The position numbers and the translations under genes were made by a program. From contig CM043960.1 in the NCBI GenBank assembly GCA_014529385.2, positions 123,843,043 to 123,907,042 of the forward strand: 64,000 bases of DNA, in the 5' to 3' direction. Every line of letters starts with the position of its first letter. The first letter of the stretch is position 1. The notes beneath the pieces are model-generated. The model ran no database searches. It saw nothing but the letters and a program-made list of their open reading frames with translations, and was not told the origin of the DNA. Shown piece by piece: positions 22,520-34,800 of this stretch. Source of the stretch: Adiantum capillus-veneris (Eukaryota > Streptophyta > Polypodiopsida > Polypodiales > Pteridaceae).

Positions 22520-23330
22520 GCTTTCAATTTACCTTGTTGTAGCAGACCTATGACCAGCTAGCCCAATGAGTCGGAGAAAATGGCATATAAAAGAGGTGAC
22601 AGAGGGCAGCCTTGTCTTATAGATTTATGCAGAGGAATGTTTTCAATTAAAGTGCTATCAATGAAATTCTAGGAGATGCATTATGAAACAGAATATGCAC
22701 AAATCTGATGAATCTTCTACTTAGGCAAATATCATCATGTAAGCTTTGAAGATTAAAGTCCCATTCAAATATATGGTATGCTCGATCAAAATCAATTTTA
22801 AAAAAGATAAACTTTTGATCAAATTCCATTGTATAGTCCATTCCTTCCCATAATGCAATTATAGCATCAAGTATAAACATTCCCTTGATGAAACTCTTCT
22901 GCTCTTTAAGAATAAATTGATCCATCAAAGGGCTGAGTGTATCAGTTTAACAACGAGAGAGCTCCTACTGGCATGGCTTCTTGCCAAACCAACATCAGAA
23001 AAGGTGTCAAAATGTATTGGTAAAGACTGTAGAATTCATTAGGGACTCCACCCGGCATGATTTTTGCCAACCTCAAGTTTTTCAATAGTTTCTCTTATCT
23101 CCCCTCCAAACAAAGGCTGATTTAATAGTTTTGCCAAGTGAGGAGGCATTGTTTTCTTCTTGACAAAAGCAATTTTTGCTATTGTTTTGGTTATCTCACC
23201 ATTTCTTAGGGAGAGAGGAGAGAAGAGTATTGAAAAAAACGGTCATGGCTATGTTTACATTTTGTTTATGGGACTTGGATTCCATCTTATTATTCAAAAA
23301 TGAGTTGAATCTCTTCATTTTTTCTTTTTC
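22520..23330 (-). pseudogene. LINE reverse-transcriptase relic, minus strand
   Basis: The minus-strand reading gives, in order: 'EIRETIEKLEVGKNHAGW' (about 23110), 'LKEQKSFIKGMFILDAI' (22910), 'FFKIDFDRAYHIFEW' (22800) and 'IRQGCPLSPLLYAI' (22615). These match successive L1-like RT motifs (Q-x-GF, the K-x-DF-x-KAYD box, RQGCPLSP). The 93-codon open frame 22647-22928 is the longest intact part. The catalytic FADD region lies beyond the left limit of the recognisable sequence. It differs in detail from the plus-strand LINE at 16-18 kb. Confidence 0.7.
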
Positions 23331-23955
23331 AACAAAGAGAATATTTGAGGGTTAGGCTTATCAATTTTTATTTTATTTTCCAAAATCACAATAGGTATTG
23401 CATTCACCAATACATTGGTAGTTACACGGCACCTCGTAGGCTTATCAATTTTAAAAGGCACACTCCATTCGCAAGTACTTTGCAATACCTCGTAGGCTTC
23501 CAACCTCAATGTAAAAACAAATTATAACAATAGACTAAGTGGAATACGTACTTCCCCTTTTTTTTCATGAGTACTTCCTTTTTTTGAGTTGGGAGTTAAA
23601 GAAACTCTTCAACCTTGGCTATAATTAAAAAAAGGTACCTCATATTTAACCAAGCTTTAAAAGTTTTCTTTTCTAAGACTTGACCTAGGGTTTGCATAAG
23701 GTTGTTGTCGAGTTGTGCTATGTTGGATCTAGCCTACGACCGGTCGGTCACGAGTTGGGGAGCTCAAGAGGATCTATTGTGGCAAGAAATACGATCGATG
23801 GCTCATGGTCAAGGAGGGAGTGGGAGGCATGTCCTAAGGGACGGGGGTCAAGGAGGGTGTGGGGGGCCTATCCTGAGGGGTGGGGGTTGTCCCGGTGGGG
23901 GACTCCTGGCCGTCTCTACCCATGCCTCTCTGTTGTGACTCCTTGCTTCTTTATT
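23331..23955. other. Low-information stretch with a G-rich segment
   Basis: The phrase 'cctcgtaggctt' occurs twice at 23433-23495. 23795-23920 is strongly G-rich on the plus strand, unlike its neighbours. No coding family is recognised. Confidence 0.35.
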
Positions 23956-23959
23956 TTTG

Positions 23960-24230
23960 GCTGCAAGAGAGGTCACCATAATGCATTTGTTGTAAATGGG
24001 AAAAATTGCTCACATTGTGGCAAAAGCAACCCAAATCACAAGATTACTTCCACATTAAGGTATGCCCTCATTGCAACAAGAAAGGGCATGCACCGAGTTG
24101 ATGTTTTCTCAAATATAATGCTAGCTAGGAACCAAAAGAATCCTAGAGATTCCAAATGAAGTACACATTGTGGAAGAAGAACAAGAAGAAGAAGAAGAAG
24201 GGGATACCAACACTGTCTATTATGAGGATG
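23960..24230 (+). pseudogene. Retroelement gag fragment with two zinc knuckles
   Basis: 'CSHCGKSNPNH' in one frame is followed, after a one-base shift, by 'VCPHCNKKGHAPS'. These are two CCHC-type knuckles separated by about 20 residues, as in many plant gypsy Gag proteins. A stop directly follows the second one. An acidic run (gaagaa repeats) ends the fragment. Confidence 0.55.
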
Positions 24231-24342
24231 TATTGTAATGGGTTTTAGACACTGTCCCAAACCCGACGTTTGGAGGTAACCCATGTAGTTACCCGATGTA
24301 ACCCATGTTAGACTCCTGATCAGAATCCAACTCACAAAGACA

Positions 24343-24730
24343 TTTGTTGGGATAAACCGTTTAGCTTACACTCGATATGTGACCAAGCCCTAAAGCCAAG
24401 CGTACCAATCATGCACCATTATGTGCATGTATGCATCCCACTACATAGATTTTTTCAATCATATGCTTCTTTATAGTCACATGCTATTCACTATAGCCAT
24501 ATGCCATTTTACCATTTTTCAAATGTGATACATATCACTATCTATCATTTAATGACACCTTCCATTCAGAGCCTATATAAGGCCATGATGCTTAACTTGT
24601 AAGTTAATCTTTCATCCTAACTAATCAAGCAAATCTATTTTCATTGAGTGCACTCTCTCTAATTTGTTTGCTCCTAATCATTATGAAACTCTCACTACGA
24701 TGAATGCTTCGCTTGTCTATCCACCATAGC
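24343..24730 (+). repeat. Probable LTR with TATA box
   Basis: Starts tgttgggataaa. It contains a strong TATA motif (cctatataag) at 24571-24580 about 230 bases in, followed by a pyrimidine-rich leader, as expected of an LTR promoter. The right boundary is uncertain and no partner LTR was found. Confidence 0.4.
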
Positions 24731-24779
24731 TTTTCACAAGATACATCAAGGAGCTATAAAGCCTAGACTAAGGAAGGCC

Positions 24780-25200
24780 ACTTTGGAGGATTCCTTACAC
24801 GATGCTACCTACTTGTGACCATGATAGCATGGATTGCTTGATTCCACTCGTCAAAGTTCTTCCTTTTCCCAATGGATGTGATCACATCCCTACTTCCCTA
24901 GATAATCTCTGTGAAGCTAGCTGTTGAGAGGTCATTTTCAAAGACCTGTTGGTTTCTAGCCCTCTAGACTTTCTTAAAGTGACAAAAGAGAACTATTTGC
25001 ATGCAGACAAGAAGAGCTTGTTTCTTTATAATTTTTGCTCCCAAGAATAGATTGTTCTTGAAAAATCCAATCTTCCAGGTCTTTTGTATCCATTTGCAAA
25101 TTTTGCCCCAAAGCTCTTTAATCCTTGAATAAGTGAGGGGGATCTTCACTTGCTAATTTGCACCGCGAGCATCTATCTAAGTAAATCCTCTGCCTAGAAC
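24780..25200 (-). pseudogene. Possible LINE zf-RVT fragment
   Basis: The minus-strand reading near 25150-24960 resembles the zinc-binding tail of plant LINE RT ('LASEDPPHLFKD', then a Trp/Lys-rich stretch). Only part of the Cys/His pattern can be read, with several stops. Confidence 0.3.
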
Positions 25201-25973
25201 CTTACCGTTCTTCGGTATAGCCCCCCCATAGCACCTTCCACGGGAATATCTTCATCAGAGGTAGAGATTATTGCAGATTGTTGCACTTTTCCAGTCGCTT
25301 CTCTAATCCTCATACCGCCATCCAACCGTTCCTTCTCCACTTCAAGGTCCTGGGTACGTATCAATAACTCAGTATCTGCTTCTGACCTAAATATTCCTTT
25401 TAGTTTCTCACGAGGTTTATTGGGACAACTTTCACCTTCCCAACCACGACTTGCCACAATTGCCTACCCACTTCTGATTTCATAACACCTATGTCCTCTT
25501 CGGATATGACCACACCCTGCACTTACATGTCTTCATTAAACAACTGCTTTTCCATATCCTCTATAGTAAATGTTGTTCTCCGCCTGCACATCACCCATTT
25601 TTGTTGTCAAATCCTTCAATGTAGTGCTATAACTTTCCTTCACCTCTAGGTCTAGTCCTCAAACATTTCTGTGGACTCCTATAATAAATCTAGCTTCAAT
25701 TTCTACACTGCCTTATCCTTCTCGGCTTTTTCTGTCTTCAGCTGGTTCAGCTCTTATATGGCTTCCTATCCTCCTTTGCGCTTGGTGATGGCTTCATCCT
25801 CAAACCCACTTTGGACTATCAAAGGAAACTTTCATCGCTGCAAACAACCCCGGAACATAAGCTGAAAGTGTTGCTTGGCTGACATGGTGCCACTTATCCC
25901 GAGAGTCTGTTGTCACGGGAAGTTTGTTGAAAAGCAAGGTTGCCCAATCTACTGGCATAACTTTCTCTGTTGT
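25201..25973. other. Uncharacterised stretch
   Basis: A charged 87-codon open frame on the minus strand (25194-25457) has no recognised motif and no support from neighbours. Otherwise non-coding. Confidence 0.25.
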
Positions 25974-26282
25974 TTATACAAGGTGAAAATCCTCCTTGCT
26001 CATGCAGTCATACCAAGCGAGAACACAGACCTGGCAGATACCATTGTTCTTTTGAGGACATCCATATGGTGCACCATGAAGTAACCCTTCACACCCACTG
26101 GTGTCCCAGCTTGTTGCACATCCAAATCTAGTCATAATGTTCTTAACTTGACACACTAGCTGCCTTATTATCCCAAAGAGCAATTGCTTCCACCCATTTT
26201 GTAGGATTATCCATTGCTGCCAAAATATACCTGTTACCTATTCCGGTTGCTTTGGGTTTAAAAAGACCCATAAAATCCAAGG
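25974..26282 (-). pseudogene. Ty3/gypsy integrase fragment
   Basis: From 26282 the minus strand reads 'LDFMGLFKPKATGIGNRYI', then 'AAMDNPTKWVEAIAL', the first catalytic Asp region and 'DY.TKWVEA' block of gypsy integrases. After a frame change 'KNIMTRFGCATSW' follows (usual 'I.TRFG.P'). The second and third catalytic residues are not recognisable. The fragment stops abruptly at 26282, where a MITE-like repeat starts. Confidence 0.65.
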
Positions 26283-26720
26283 AAAATTACCCTCAAATTT
26301 CAAAAATTCCCAAAATACCCTTGTATCTATTTTGATTCGGTTATTCAAGATTTTCTATTCTTTATTCTTTTTTGACAATGGCTTAGAATTTAATTTGTCA
26401 TAAAATACCTCGCATAAAAGGGCAATTATGTCTCAAAATAATGAAGCTGTTCATTTCCAAAGCCTACATAACCAACTCAAATTTTAGTTTTAGCATCTTG
26501 CATTGATAGTCAATCAATCTTCCTATGAAAAGCTACAAATTCTTTTATCTTCTTTAAAGAAATTTAATCTCACACGGGGTATTTTGGGAATTTTGGAAAA
26601 TTTGAGGGGCATTTTGGGAATTATGACAAAATATTGGATGTGTTTTGGAATTTTTTGAAACTTAGGGATATTTCGGGAATTTCCATAAATTAAACGGATA
26701 ATTTGGTAATTTTCCCTAAA
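26281..26720. mobile_element. MITE-like element with long imperfect terminal inverted repeats
   Basis: The left end (26283-26322, 'ttaccctcaaattt...attcccaaaataccc') is matched in reverse complement by 26576-26620 ('gggtattttgggaatttt...aaatttgaggggc'). An outer pair, ggaaaattacc at 26281 and ggtaattttcc near 26709, extends it. The interior is AT-rich and non-coding. No clear target-site duplication. Confidence 0.5.
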
Positions 26721-27420
26721 CTCTAATCCCCACTTCTAAAATGGGTATAAAGGCAACACAAGATGATCCAGCATCCTATCACTTAATCCAGGTTGTCCCA
26801 TGCTGAGATGTCTCTCCAAAATGCAAGCAAGCAAAATCGGCAAAAATGCGAGAAAATGAAAAGCCTATGGCAAACAAATGGCTTGTTCTAGCTTGAAACC
26901 AAACCGTGTTGAGGAGCAAAAACAGGAAAACATCATGAGGCACAATATCAAAAATGATTGCTTACGAGATGCTCAAACATCTGCAAACACGCTTCAGAAG
27001 GCAATATTAAAACCATATCCATCAATTTAGACCTAGGACATGGACTCAAAAGAACATCTTATATTATATTTATACTTGAATCTCCACAAATCTCTGCATT
27101 GCAAAGTTTTTAATAACTTCCTATCCATACAATTCTCAAAAATGCCAGGTCTTGTTCTCTTTTATGGCAAGGCATGATCCTTCCATACAGTAAATTAAAT
27201 CTTACTATTTGTGAGATTTTTGCATGGTTTCAAAAATCACGTACACTATTACGTCTTGACAAAGTCTTCAAGAACTTCTTTGTAGAACGGTAGAAAGAAT
27301 TGGGACAAGTGTCCTATTAGATGAGGGCTCAAGCTAGCTCTGCATTGATGCGGAAGGCTCACCACCATCTCACGCTCACGACTGCATTGAGGACAACCAT
27401 CTCCGCTTCACGGATTAAAC
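26721..27420. other. No recognisable feature
   Basis: Non-coding, AT-rich; no element ends or domains seen. Confidence 0.3.
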
Positions 27421-28120
27421 ACACAAGCATGGCTACTCTGCACATTGATTCATCTCATTGGGTAATGTGCCCTCAGGAGCCATATAATGATCTTCTTTGC
27501 TCATGCTCACCAAACAAAGGGAGCCCTCCTCGCTTGATGTACTAGCTGAAGAGCAAAATTTCATAATGGTTGAGAAAAAAAAATTAGCATTAGAATGGAT
27601 ATAACACACGGCTCTCCAGTGGCAGCCATACACCTGAATGGCAGTCCAACATCACCGCCTGACCAAAAACAGGAAGCACGCAGGCAACCCACAAGCAATA
27701 GAGGACACTCCATATCAAGCTTAAGAGAGAATGACAATGATCCTCGAGTTTCAATCTAACACACGATCCTTGTCCAAGCTAGTGAACTTGAAAGAACAAA
27801 AGACCAGCATGAGCAACCTCCAAGTAACTCAATGATACCGCAGGACCTAGAGGAATTCCGAATCTCCTCCAAAACTAGGGACTCCCCAAAAAATAGCATA
27901 ACTCTCCCAACTAGAGATCCACATAGTTGCATGTAATCACAATACTTGCCTCATCCTCCCACATATACAGAGTGATCCACATCAGCCATATAAAAAGCAA
28001 TGGTAGCCAAATAAGATGCAATCCTTTCGTGCCAAGCTCTAGATGCTTGCTTCAATCCATAGAGTGTCATTAAGACATGCTGCCTGTAATAAGGCTTTCC
28101 CATTTAATCTTACCAAGTAC
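27421..28120 (-). pseudogene. Ty1/copia reverse-transcriptase relic
   Basis: Minus-strand reading from about 28085: 'LMTLYGLKQASRAWHERI' and 'MADVDHSVYV', the classic copia RT block (S-LYGLKQAPRAW...DHSLY). A frame later 'ITCNYVDL' stands where the YVDD catalytic box belongs, with the second Asp lost. Further left, 'GCHWRAVCYI' may be the start of the RNase H region. Several stops. Confidence 0.65.
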
Positions 28121-28431
28121 TCCACGAAACAATTAGGGTCCTATTGGATATCAACTTCCTCCTCTCTGGATTTTCGCCGGATTATATTCCTTCATCTTGA
28201 AAATGTTGTCCTGCTCATTCACCAGTCAGCTCAGATCAGAATATCCGCATGAATGATTAAACAGTCGTGGAATAATTCCATCTTAAACTAGTTAAATTCA
28301 CTAAGGCATTTAATAAGTTCAACTAAGGAATAAATTTTGTGAAACTCCCCTGATCGAGTACCTAATTTCACAGCGCAAACCCTGGCATGTGTGCACACTA
28401 GTTAACCCACACGATACCTGGCAAAAAATGC

Positions 28432-28576
28432 AGGCATTTGAGTGCTTGAGACCGCAGTTTAAGCAATTTCAATGGCTAAACGTGCAATACATACAAAAAT
28501 ATACACAAAAAGTGCAGTACATAGGCATTCCAGTGCTTGAGACCGCAGTTTAAGCAATTCAATGATTAAACGTGAA
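28432..28576. repeat. 91-bp tandem duplication, 1.6 copies
   Basis: The block beginning 'aggcatt', with 'gtgcttgagaccgcagttta', starts at 28432 and again at 28523. The two copies differ by a few substitutions. It lies about 230 bases past the TRFL-like stop codon. Confidence 0.85.
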
Positions 28577-28801
28577 ACATATATAGAGTTGGATACAAGA
28601 GATTGTAAAAAACCGCTAACATCTTTGCAACAGAGGGGATGCAGAAAGTAAACACTATTTTGCTTGCCATAAGAATAAAAGTTACATTAGTAGGTTTGAC
28701 TTGTATTCTTTTTGTCGCCAAACTAGTAGAAGGCTTGATTATGTCCATCTTTACATGTACAATACAAAAGCATCCACCTCAGCATATACATAAGAATGAC
28801 C
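28577..28801 (-). other. Probable 3' UTR of the TRFL-like gene
   Basis: Sequence directly downstream of the TAA at 28804-28802 on the minus strand. Non-coding and AT-rich. A polyadenylation site cannot be placed with confidence. Confidence 0.3.
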
Positions 28802-28896
28802 TTAAACGTGATTGAAGCTCCTTGAACGGTGCTTTTCAAGACGGCGTAAAAAAGAGTTCACTCTTTCATCTGTACTAGCCATCTTGTACACCAGGC
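28802..28896 (-). CDS. TRFL-like exon 7 (terminal)
   Basis: Acceptor CTATTGCAG|GCCTGG, phase 1. Encodes a short basic tail, 'VNSFLRRLEKHRSRSFN', and ends at TAA 28804-28802. Inferred from the splice site, phase and open frame; no motif supports it. Confidence 0.6.
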
Positions 28897-31800
28897 CTGC
28901 AATAGGCAACAGAAGAACCCAACTTTGATACTTTATCACTAAAGTTCAAATTCAAAAGTTGACATAAAATTTCACAACTTTGTTGATCAAGGGCCACAAG
29001 TACCACTTCTGATGCGCGTCAAGGTGGTTATGTTAAGCGGTTCTGGTTTGAGATGCAGAGCCATGATAACTTTGTAGATCCATCATGAGATACCCTCACG
29101 CTTCTCGATGTTTCTCCACTTGTCCTTGAGATCCACCTGCACAGGTTTCAAAACACACCTTCAGCTGTAAAAGAGAAAAGACATGTAAAAATCAACAATA
29201 TTCCCAATCCCTTACAGCTGAATTTGACACCATTCCTCCTCACCTCAGTGCGGCCTTCAAAAATGGCCTTGTGCTTTTGAAGAATATGCTTCCAGTGCCC
29301 TTTTCCATACCTACACATGTTAGGAAAAAAAAACATCAGCACAAATATCTAAGTGCAAATTTCCAGGTAGCTTGGAGAAATCATGTATCTATTCATCAAC
29401 CGACAAAGAGTGCCACTACGTCAAGATGTATATCCCATGTGAAGGCAAAGATGACATGACATTATATATGATATAGAGAAGTGCTCTCAGTGGCACAAAA
29501 GCCTGCAGTGGTTGTAAGACATGCTAAAAACGTTTACTTGGCCCCACCACATCAACCGACCAAAAGTGCCACTACATCAAGATGTATATCCCATGTGAAG
29601 GCAACAACGACATGACATTATATATGATATAGAGAAGTGCTCTCAGTGGCACAAAAGCCTGCAGTGGTTGTAAGACGTGCTAAAAATGTTTACTTGGCCC
29701 CACCACAAGGAGCACAATAGGTAAACCTTGAAAAGAGGCGAATTCATGAGTCTTCAGATTCATGCACTCAGCCTAGAGATAGCTCGTCATTTGGGATCGT
29801 AGAGACATTACAGACTTCTGTAAACCACAACTTCCTTCAACAACCTTAAAAACTGCACTAAGATTGTACCTTTCCACTTCTTTCCTCAATACACTCTCCT
29901 CTTCTAGATTCCACCGTCTAAATTTGCGCCTCCGTGGTTCATTGCGAGCTGCTATGCCACCTTGACGAGCAAAGCTCTGCCTCGTTTGCAGTTTTGGAAG
30001 GCGTATATGCCTTGAATTAGATGGTGATCTATCATCTGAGCTGTCAGCTATGTCATCGCTGGTCTCCCACTGCAAACAAAGAAGGGTTTCACAGATTCAT
30101 TTAGCTTTGTCATAAAGAGGAAACTCACAATTGAGAATATAAAACAAAGATACATGCAAGAGGTATCTCTGAGAAAAAAAGAAAGGGGGGGGGGGGGGGG
30201 GGGGGATTTTATTAGTATTCCACCAACAAACTTTGAGTACTTCATTGAAGAAATATTTAGTTACATCCACAAAAGGCTAAGAAACCAGAAAATTACATCA
30301 TCATCATCATATGATCCAAATGTCCAAAAGTAGAAAGTACAACAGACTAAGGTAACAACTCCTAAAAATGTGAACAAATAGGTCAACCAGTAGAGCCAGA
30401 GCTGGTGGTCTATCTATCAAAGCCTAATCTCCTCAAAAGGCTACCCTCGTAAATACCATCCTATGTAAGGTCCCCAACCAAGAGGTTGGGGCGACTTCAT
30501 AGTTGGTCTTGAAGAGTGTTGAAAAAGCACATGTGGATTGCGAGGCAGAATCGTGAGCGGCAGAAAGAATTTGTGAGAAGATTAACGCAGGGGCTTCTTC
30601 GCTGAATATAACTTTTGCTGCACTCCTTTCTCGTTGCTCTGAAACCCACTGTCCTCTCCTTTCAACAAGGCAAGACCAGTGTTAGCAACTTCCATAAGCT
30701 GAGTGAGGGTAGCCACTCTGTTCTTGGTACAGTAGTCCCAAAGCCCTTTAGGCAGCCCACAACAATTCTTCTCTATCTGCTTTGTAGGTCACTGAGAGTA
30801 CTGCTTTACAAAACCTCCGATTGTACTCCAGCAAGCTCTTGCATGTAGCCGAATGTAGCCGAAGTAAGCTGGTGCCAATCTGTCATGACGTCGGCTTCAA
30901 ATTCATTTGACAGCCAAGCAGATGCAAACATTTGTTCGAAGTAGACCCAAGTGGCGGGTGCCTGTCCTTGCATTAACAATGTCGTCCACCATGTAAGCGC
31001 ATTCTCCTTCAAGAAAGTGGAAGCTTTCCTGACCTTAGAGGCCTCTGTAAAATTCCCTCCTGCATATGCTGTATCAAACTGCTGGAGGAAAGTGAGAGCC
31101 TTTGCCTTATCCTCGAAGCCGTTGAAAGTGCTAAATTTACAGCTGCATCACCTTCTTTGTAAGCTTTCGGCTTTTCCAGTGCCCCGAACTTGTCATAAGG
31201 AATGGTCTCCAACATAGACGCTGTAGTAGGCATCATCGGCACATCTTGGCCATTAACATTTTGCGTCAGAGGTGCCATATCTAGCTGCTGTCTAGAAAAA
31301 CCAGCCATGCCAAAATGAGCCTGTGACACCCCAAACTGGCCCTGGTTGCTCTGAAAACCTTGCTACATGCCGATGCTACCATACATGGGGTTTGGCATCA
31401 TGCCTTGCATACACCCAAACACTATTCTTGGCATGTATGGCTGACTTCCAGGCGCATAACGAGCCATACTCTGGAACACAAATCCACCCCCGAAATACCC
31501 AAGATGTACCGTGGGTGGTGGAAAAACTGGGTGCATTGCCTAGTAACCAGTTCCCTATCCATTCAAGATAGCATGTGGGCTCTGAAAGGTGGCAGGCTGA
31601 ACTAGCATAGCCTGTGGAATAGGCGTCCTAACCACCTATTCAAGGACGGGAGGAACTTGTTTTGGAGCCCCCGACTCCGCAACATGCGAGTGTTCCCTAT
31701 CCTGTTGAGATGCATGAAGTACTTGGGCTTGAGCCTCAACAAGCTCTGTTCGCGGTGTAGGTTGCCTATTTTGTTGCGGCTGAAACCGGCCTGTTCAATC

Positions 31801-34800
31801 CAAAAAGGGCGGTAGACTTTACTTCCTCCTTCACAATCAGTATTCCCACGCATTGAATGACTTTCCCGACGCATACGGGCACTTTGCAAGACCTGGCGAG
31901 AATCTGCAACACGCTGAATTCTCTGTTTTCAGCCCCAAAAATGCGCCAGATCACCTGTGTAGCGGTCCCCTCAGTCCCCGAACCTCCAGGGGGTATTAGG
32001 GACCGTTTAGGGCCAAAACCCTAAACCTGCAAAAATACACAGCAGGCTGTAATTTACTGTTTCGGGCTCCATTTCGCGTGCCGATCGCATCCGTAGCAAG
32101 TCCTCGAGCTCCCGCACCTGTAGGGCTACTTGCCCTTTGAATCGGACGAGATTTCTGGCATGAAATCTCTCCGAATTCACCTGTACCTGCGGAGGATTAG
32201 CCGCTAACTAATCCAGTACCTGTGCAAGAGGCTCTTGCCTCGGCAATCGCGCATGAACCCACACAACTGTACATTGGTCAATTAAAAAGCCCACTAGAGG
32301 GGCATAACATACTGCCATAGGGGAGAGAGAGGGCAGTGCGTAGCGTGCAGGGCATCACTCCTGGCACCGCACTGTACATAGGAGGGAAAGCAAGCACTCC
32401 ATAGCTCTTAACCTGTGACAAAATCTGAAAATGAGCCTCTCCCAGCTTCAAATTCAGCGCCACTTCTTGTTGCATGAGGAAAGTGCACCAGAAGGTGCCA
32501 CTTGGCACATTTACAAGCATTTTCCCGTTTCGGGGTTGCCGCCTAAAAATCTCCCAACCGGTTGCCTAGTTGACTTCACGGCAGAGTAAGAAAATGTTCT
32601 CCTTGTCATTCCGGAGGTAATGACGCAAACACATTTTCAAGTCCCAAAATAGCAGTTCCCTAAATTTTAGGAGATGCTGCCATTGTATCTTTCTAGGTCA
32701 TCTGACCCCCTTTGTACACTGCAGCCACACCCATAACTGAAATGTAGCCTCTGTAGCAAAGGATTCCACTTTGGCTAGTCAATGACCCCACTTTGGCTAA
32801 CCATAGTCCTTGTCCAACCTTAGTGCTCTCTTGCCCTCAGGCCTGGACTCCCTCTGGACAGTTCCACAGTAGCTATGCAATGCAGGGCAGTTAGATTTCT
32901 CGAGGGGTGTTTCCAAAAAGTGAAAGTAAATAGATAATAAGAAAGAAATCAACAAAAAGGATAGATAGTAGTCACACGCTGGTGACAGTGGCACTGGAGG
33001 CGCTTGCAAGAACTCCATAAACCTTGGGTTCTGCACCAGTTGCGAAAACACATTCACCGCGGCAACTAACTGAGTCCTGAACGCATCGTCCTCAAGTTGC
33101 CCAGTCATAAACCCTATACTAGAGCGGAAGTGAATGTTGAACTTTGCTCAAGATGAGTGCTCTAAACTGTGCTCAAGGGTTCCTTTTACTTACGGAAGAG
33201 AGAGCCTTCCGTTCCTTTAGTGAGAGAGTGCAAATGATCACAAACAAAGTGGGTAAACACTGTGCATGAAGGTACTGAGACTGAGAGATAGAGAGAGAAG
33301 AATACGACACCAGAAAAGTTGTCAAACCCTCCTCCAAGGGCCCCTCTCTCGATGGCGAGAGAAGTTCATGCTATTGATTGCACAAATCTGATACAAGGTG
33401 CTGATGCAAGTTCATGATGTAATGATTCACTGAGGATCCAGATCGGAGACGACGAGGCCGACGACGACGAGGACGACGGCCGGCTGGCTGAAAATCGTTG
33501 CTCCTTCTAGGCTGAATACGCTGGACAGCAGGCTGAAAAACGCTGATCTTGCTGCTGAAAAATGTTGACCTGCTGAAGTAGAAAACGCTGATCTGCTGAT
33601 ATAGAAACGCTGATCTTGCTGCTGAAAAACGCTGGCTGTAGGGATCCCCGGCGCTAGGCTGAGGAAGCTTGCAGAAAACGCTAAGTCTTGTGAGGGTTCT
33701 TGCTTGAGAATAAGTGCTAGAGGGCCTGCTGTAAGAGGTTGCCTGTGCTCTCTTTGCTTCTTCTACTCTACTGAGTGACTGCCAGGTTTCTTTTATATTA
33801 ACTTAGCAAATTTGCCCTACCCAGTTTCCCAACGAAGTCACTTATTATAATAAGTGAAAAATGGCTAAAATAGGGAAAATAGGTTCTGTGCACTATAAAA
33901 TGCTCCTGATGGATTCTGATGGTAATGTTGATGATCATGCTGTGTGCAACCAGAGGATATGCATCTACTATAAGTATCTAGACATGCACGGCCTGCGAAC
34001 AGACTCACAAAGCTGCCAGAACACTTCCTATGCTGACCTGAACCGTAGACATGAAGTAGCTTGTCCACATGCACATAGGGTTAGACGTGCACGTGACATC
34101 CCCTCCTTTTTAAAGTGAGGTACTGGTACCGAACTGTATGGCGTCGAGGGAGATCATCAATAGCGTATGGATGAACCCTAGGAAGGACTCTTCGCCGGCC
34201 CACTCTAATGTGTGGGTCGTGCGATACTTGAACTTCATAAAGGTCTGCAACGCTTGCTTCTTTGGGCCACGCCGAAAGCGACACAAAGTCATCTGAAGCT
34301 GTTTCAATGGTCTAACTGCATCTATGGACGTAGGTCCACCTTCATCAAGAATCTCCGAGGAGGAAAATTCCTGAAACCACTTCCAACACAAAAACATGAA
34401 CATACCCATTCCATGTAAAGTGACTGAAGAATTCTAGTCTTCTTTAAAGACTCTGCATGCAATGTAGATGAACAAAGAGACGGAGTGCCAAACCGTTCAT
34501 CAAACACACGCAAAAATTGGAATCGAAACTTGTCTTTCTGATCTGAATCTATCAACGGTGGTAAATCACAATGGAAATGCCGATGCTTGATGCTCAATCC
34601 TTCTTGTACCCTTTCTGAGACTGTGTCATGCCAAGGAAGAGACATAGAATGTGAATTCCTTGAATGCAAACATTTCTGCTTTTCATGAGTAATCCGCATA
34701 CATCCATGCTCGTTCATGAGTAAATCGTGTTCATCGTACAATATGGCATGCCTATGAAAAGAGAACACATAAAGATGGTGACTAAAATACAGGAAACCGT

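Noticed and set aside
25194-25457. Charged 87-codon minus-strand frame as a gene
   Set aside because: No motif, no upstream support, and decayed retroelement pieces on both sides.
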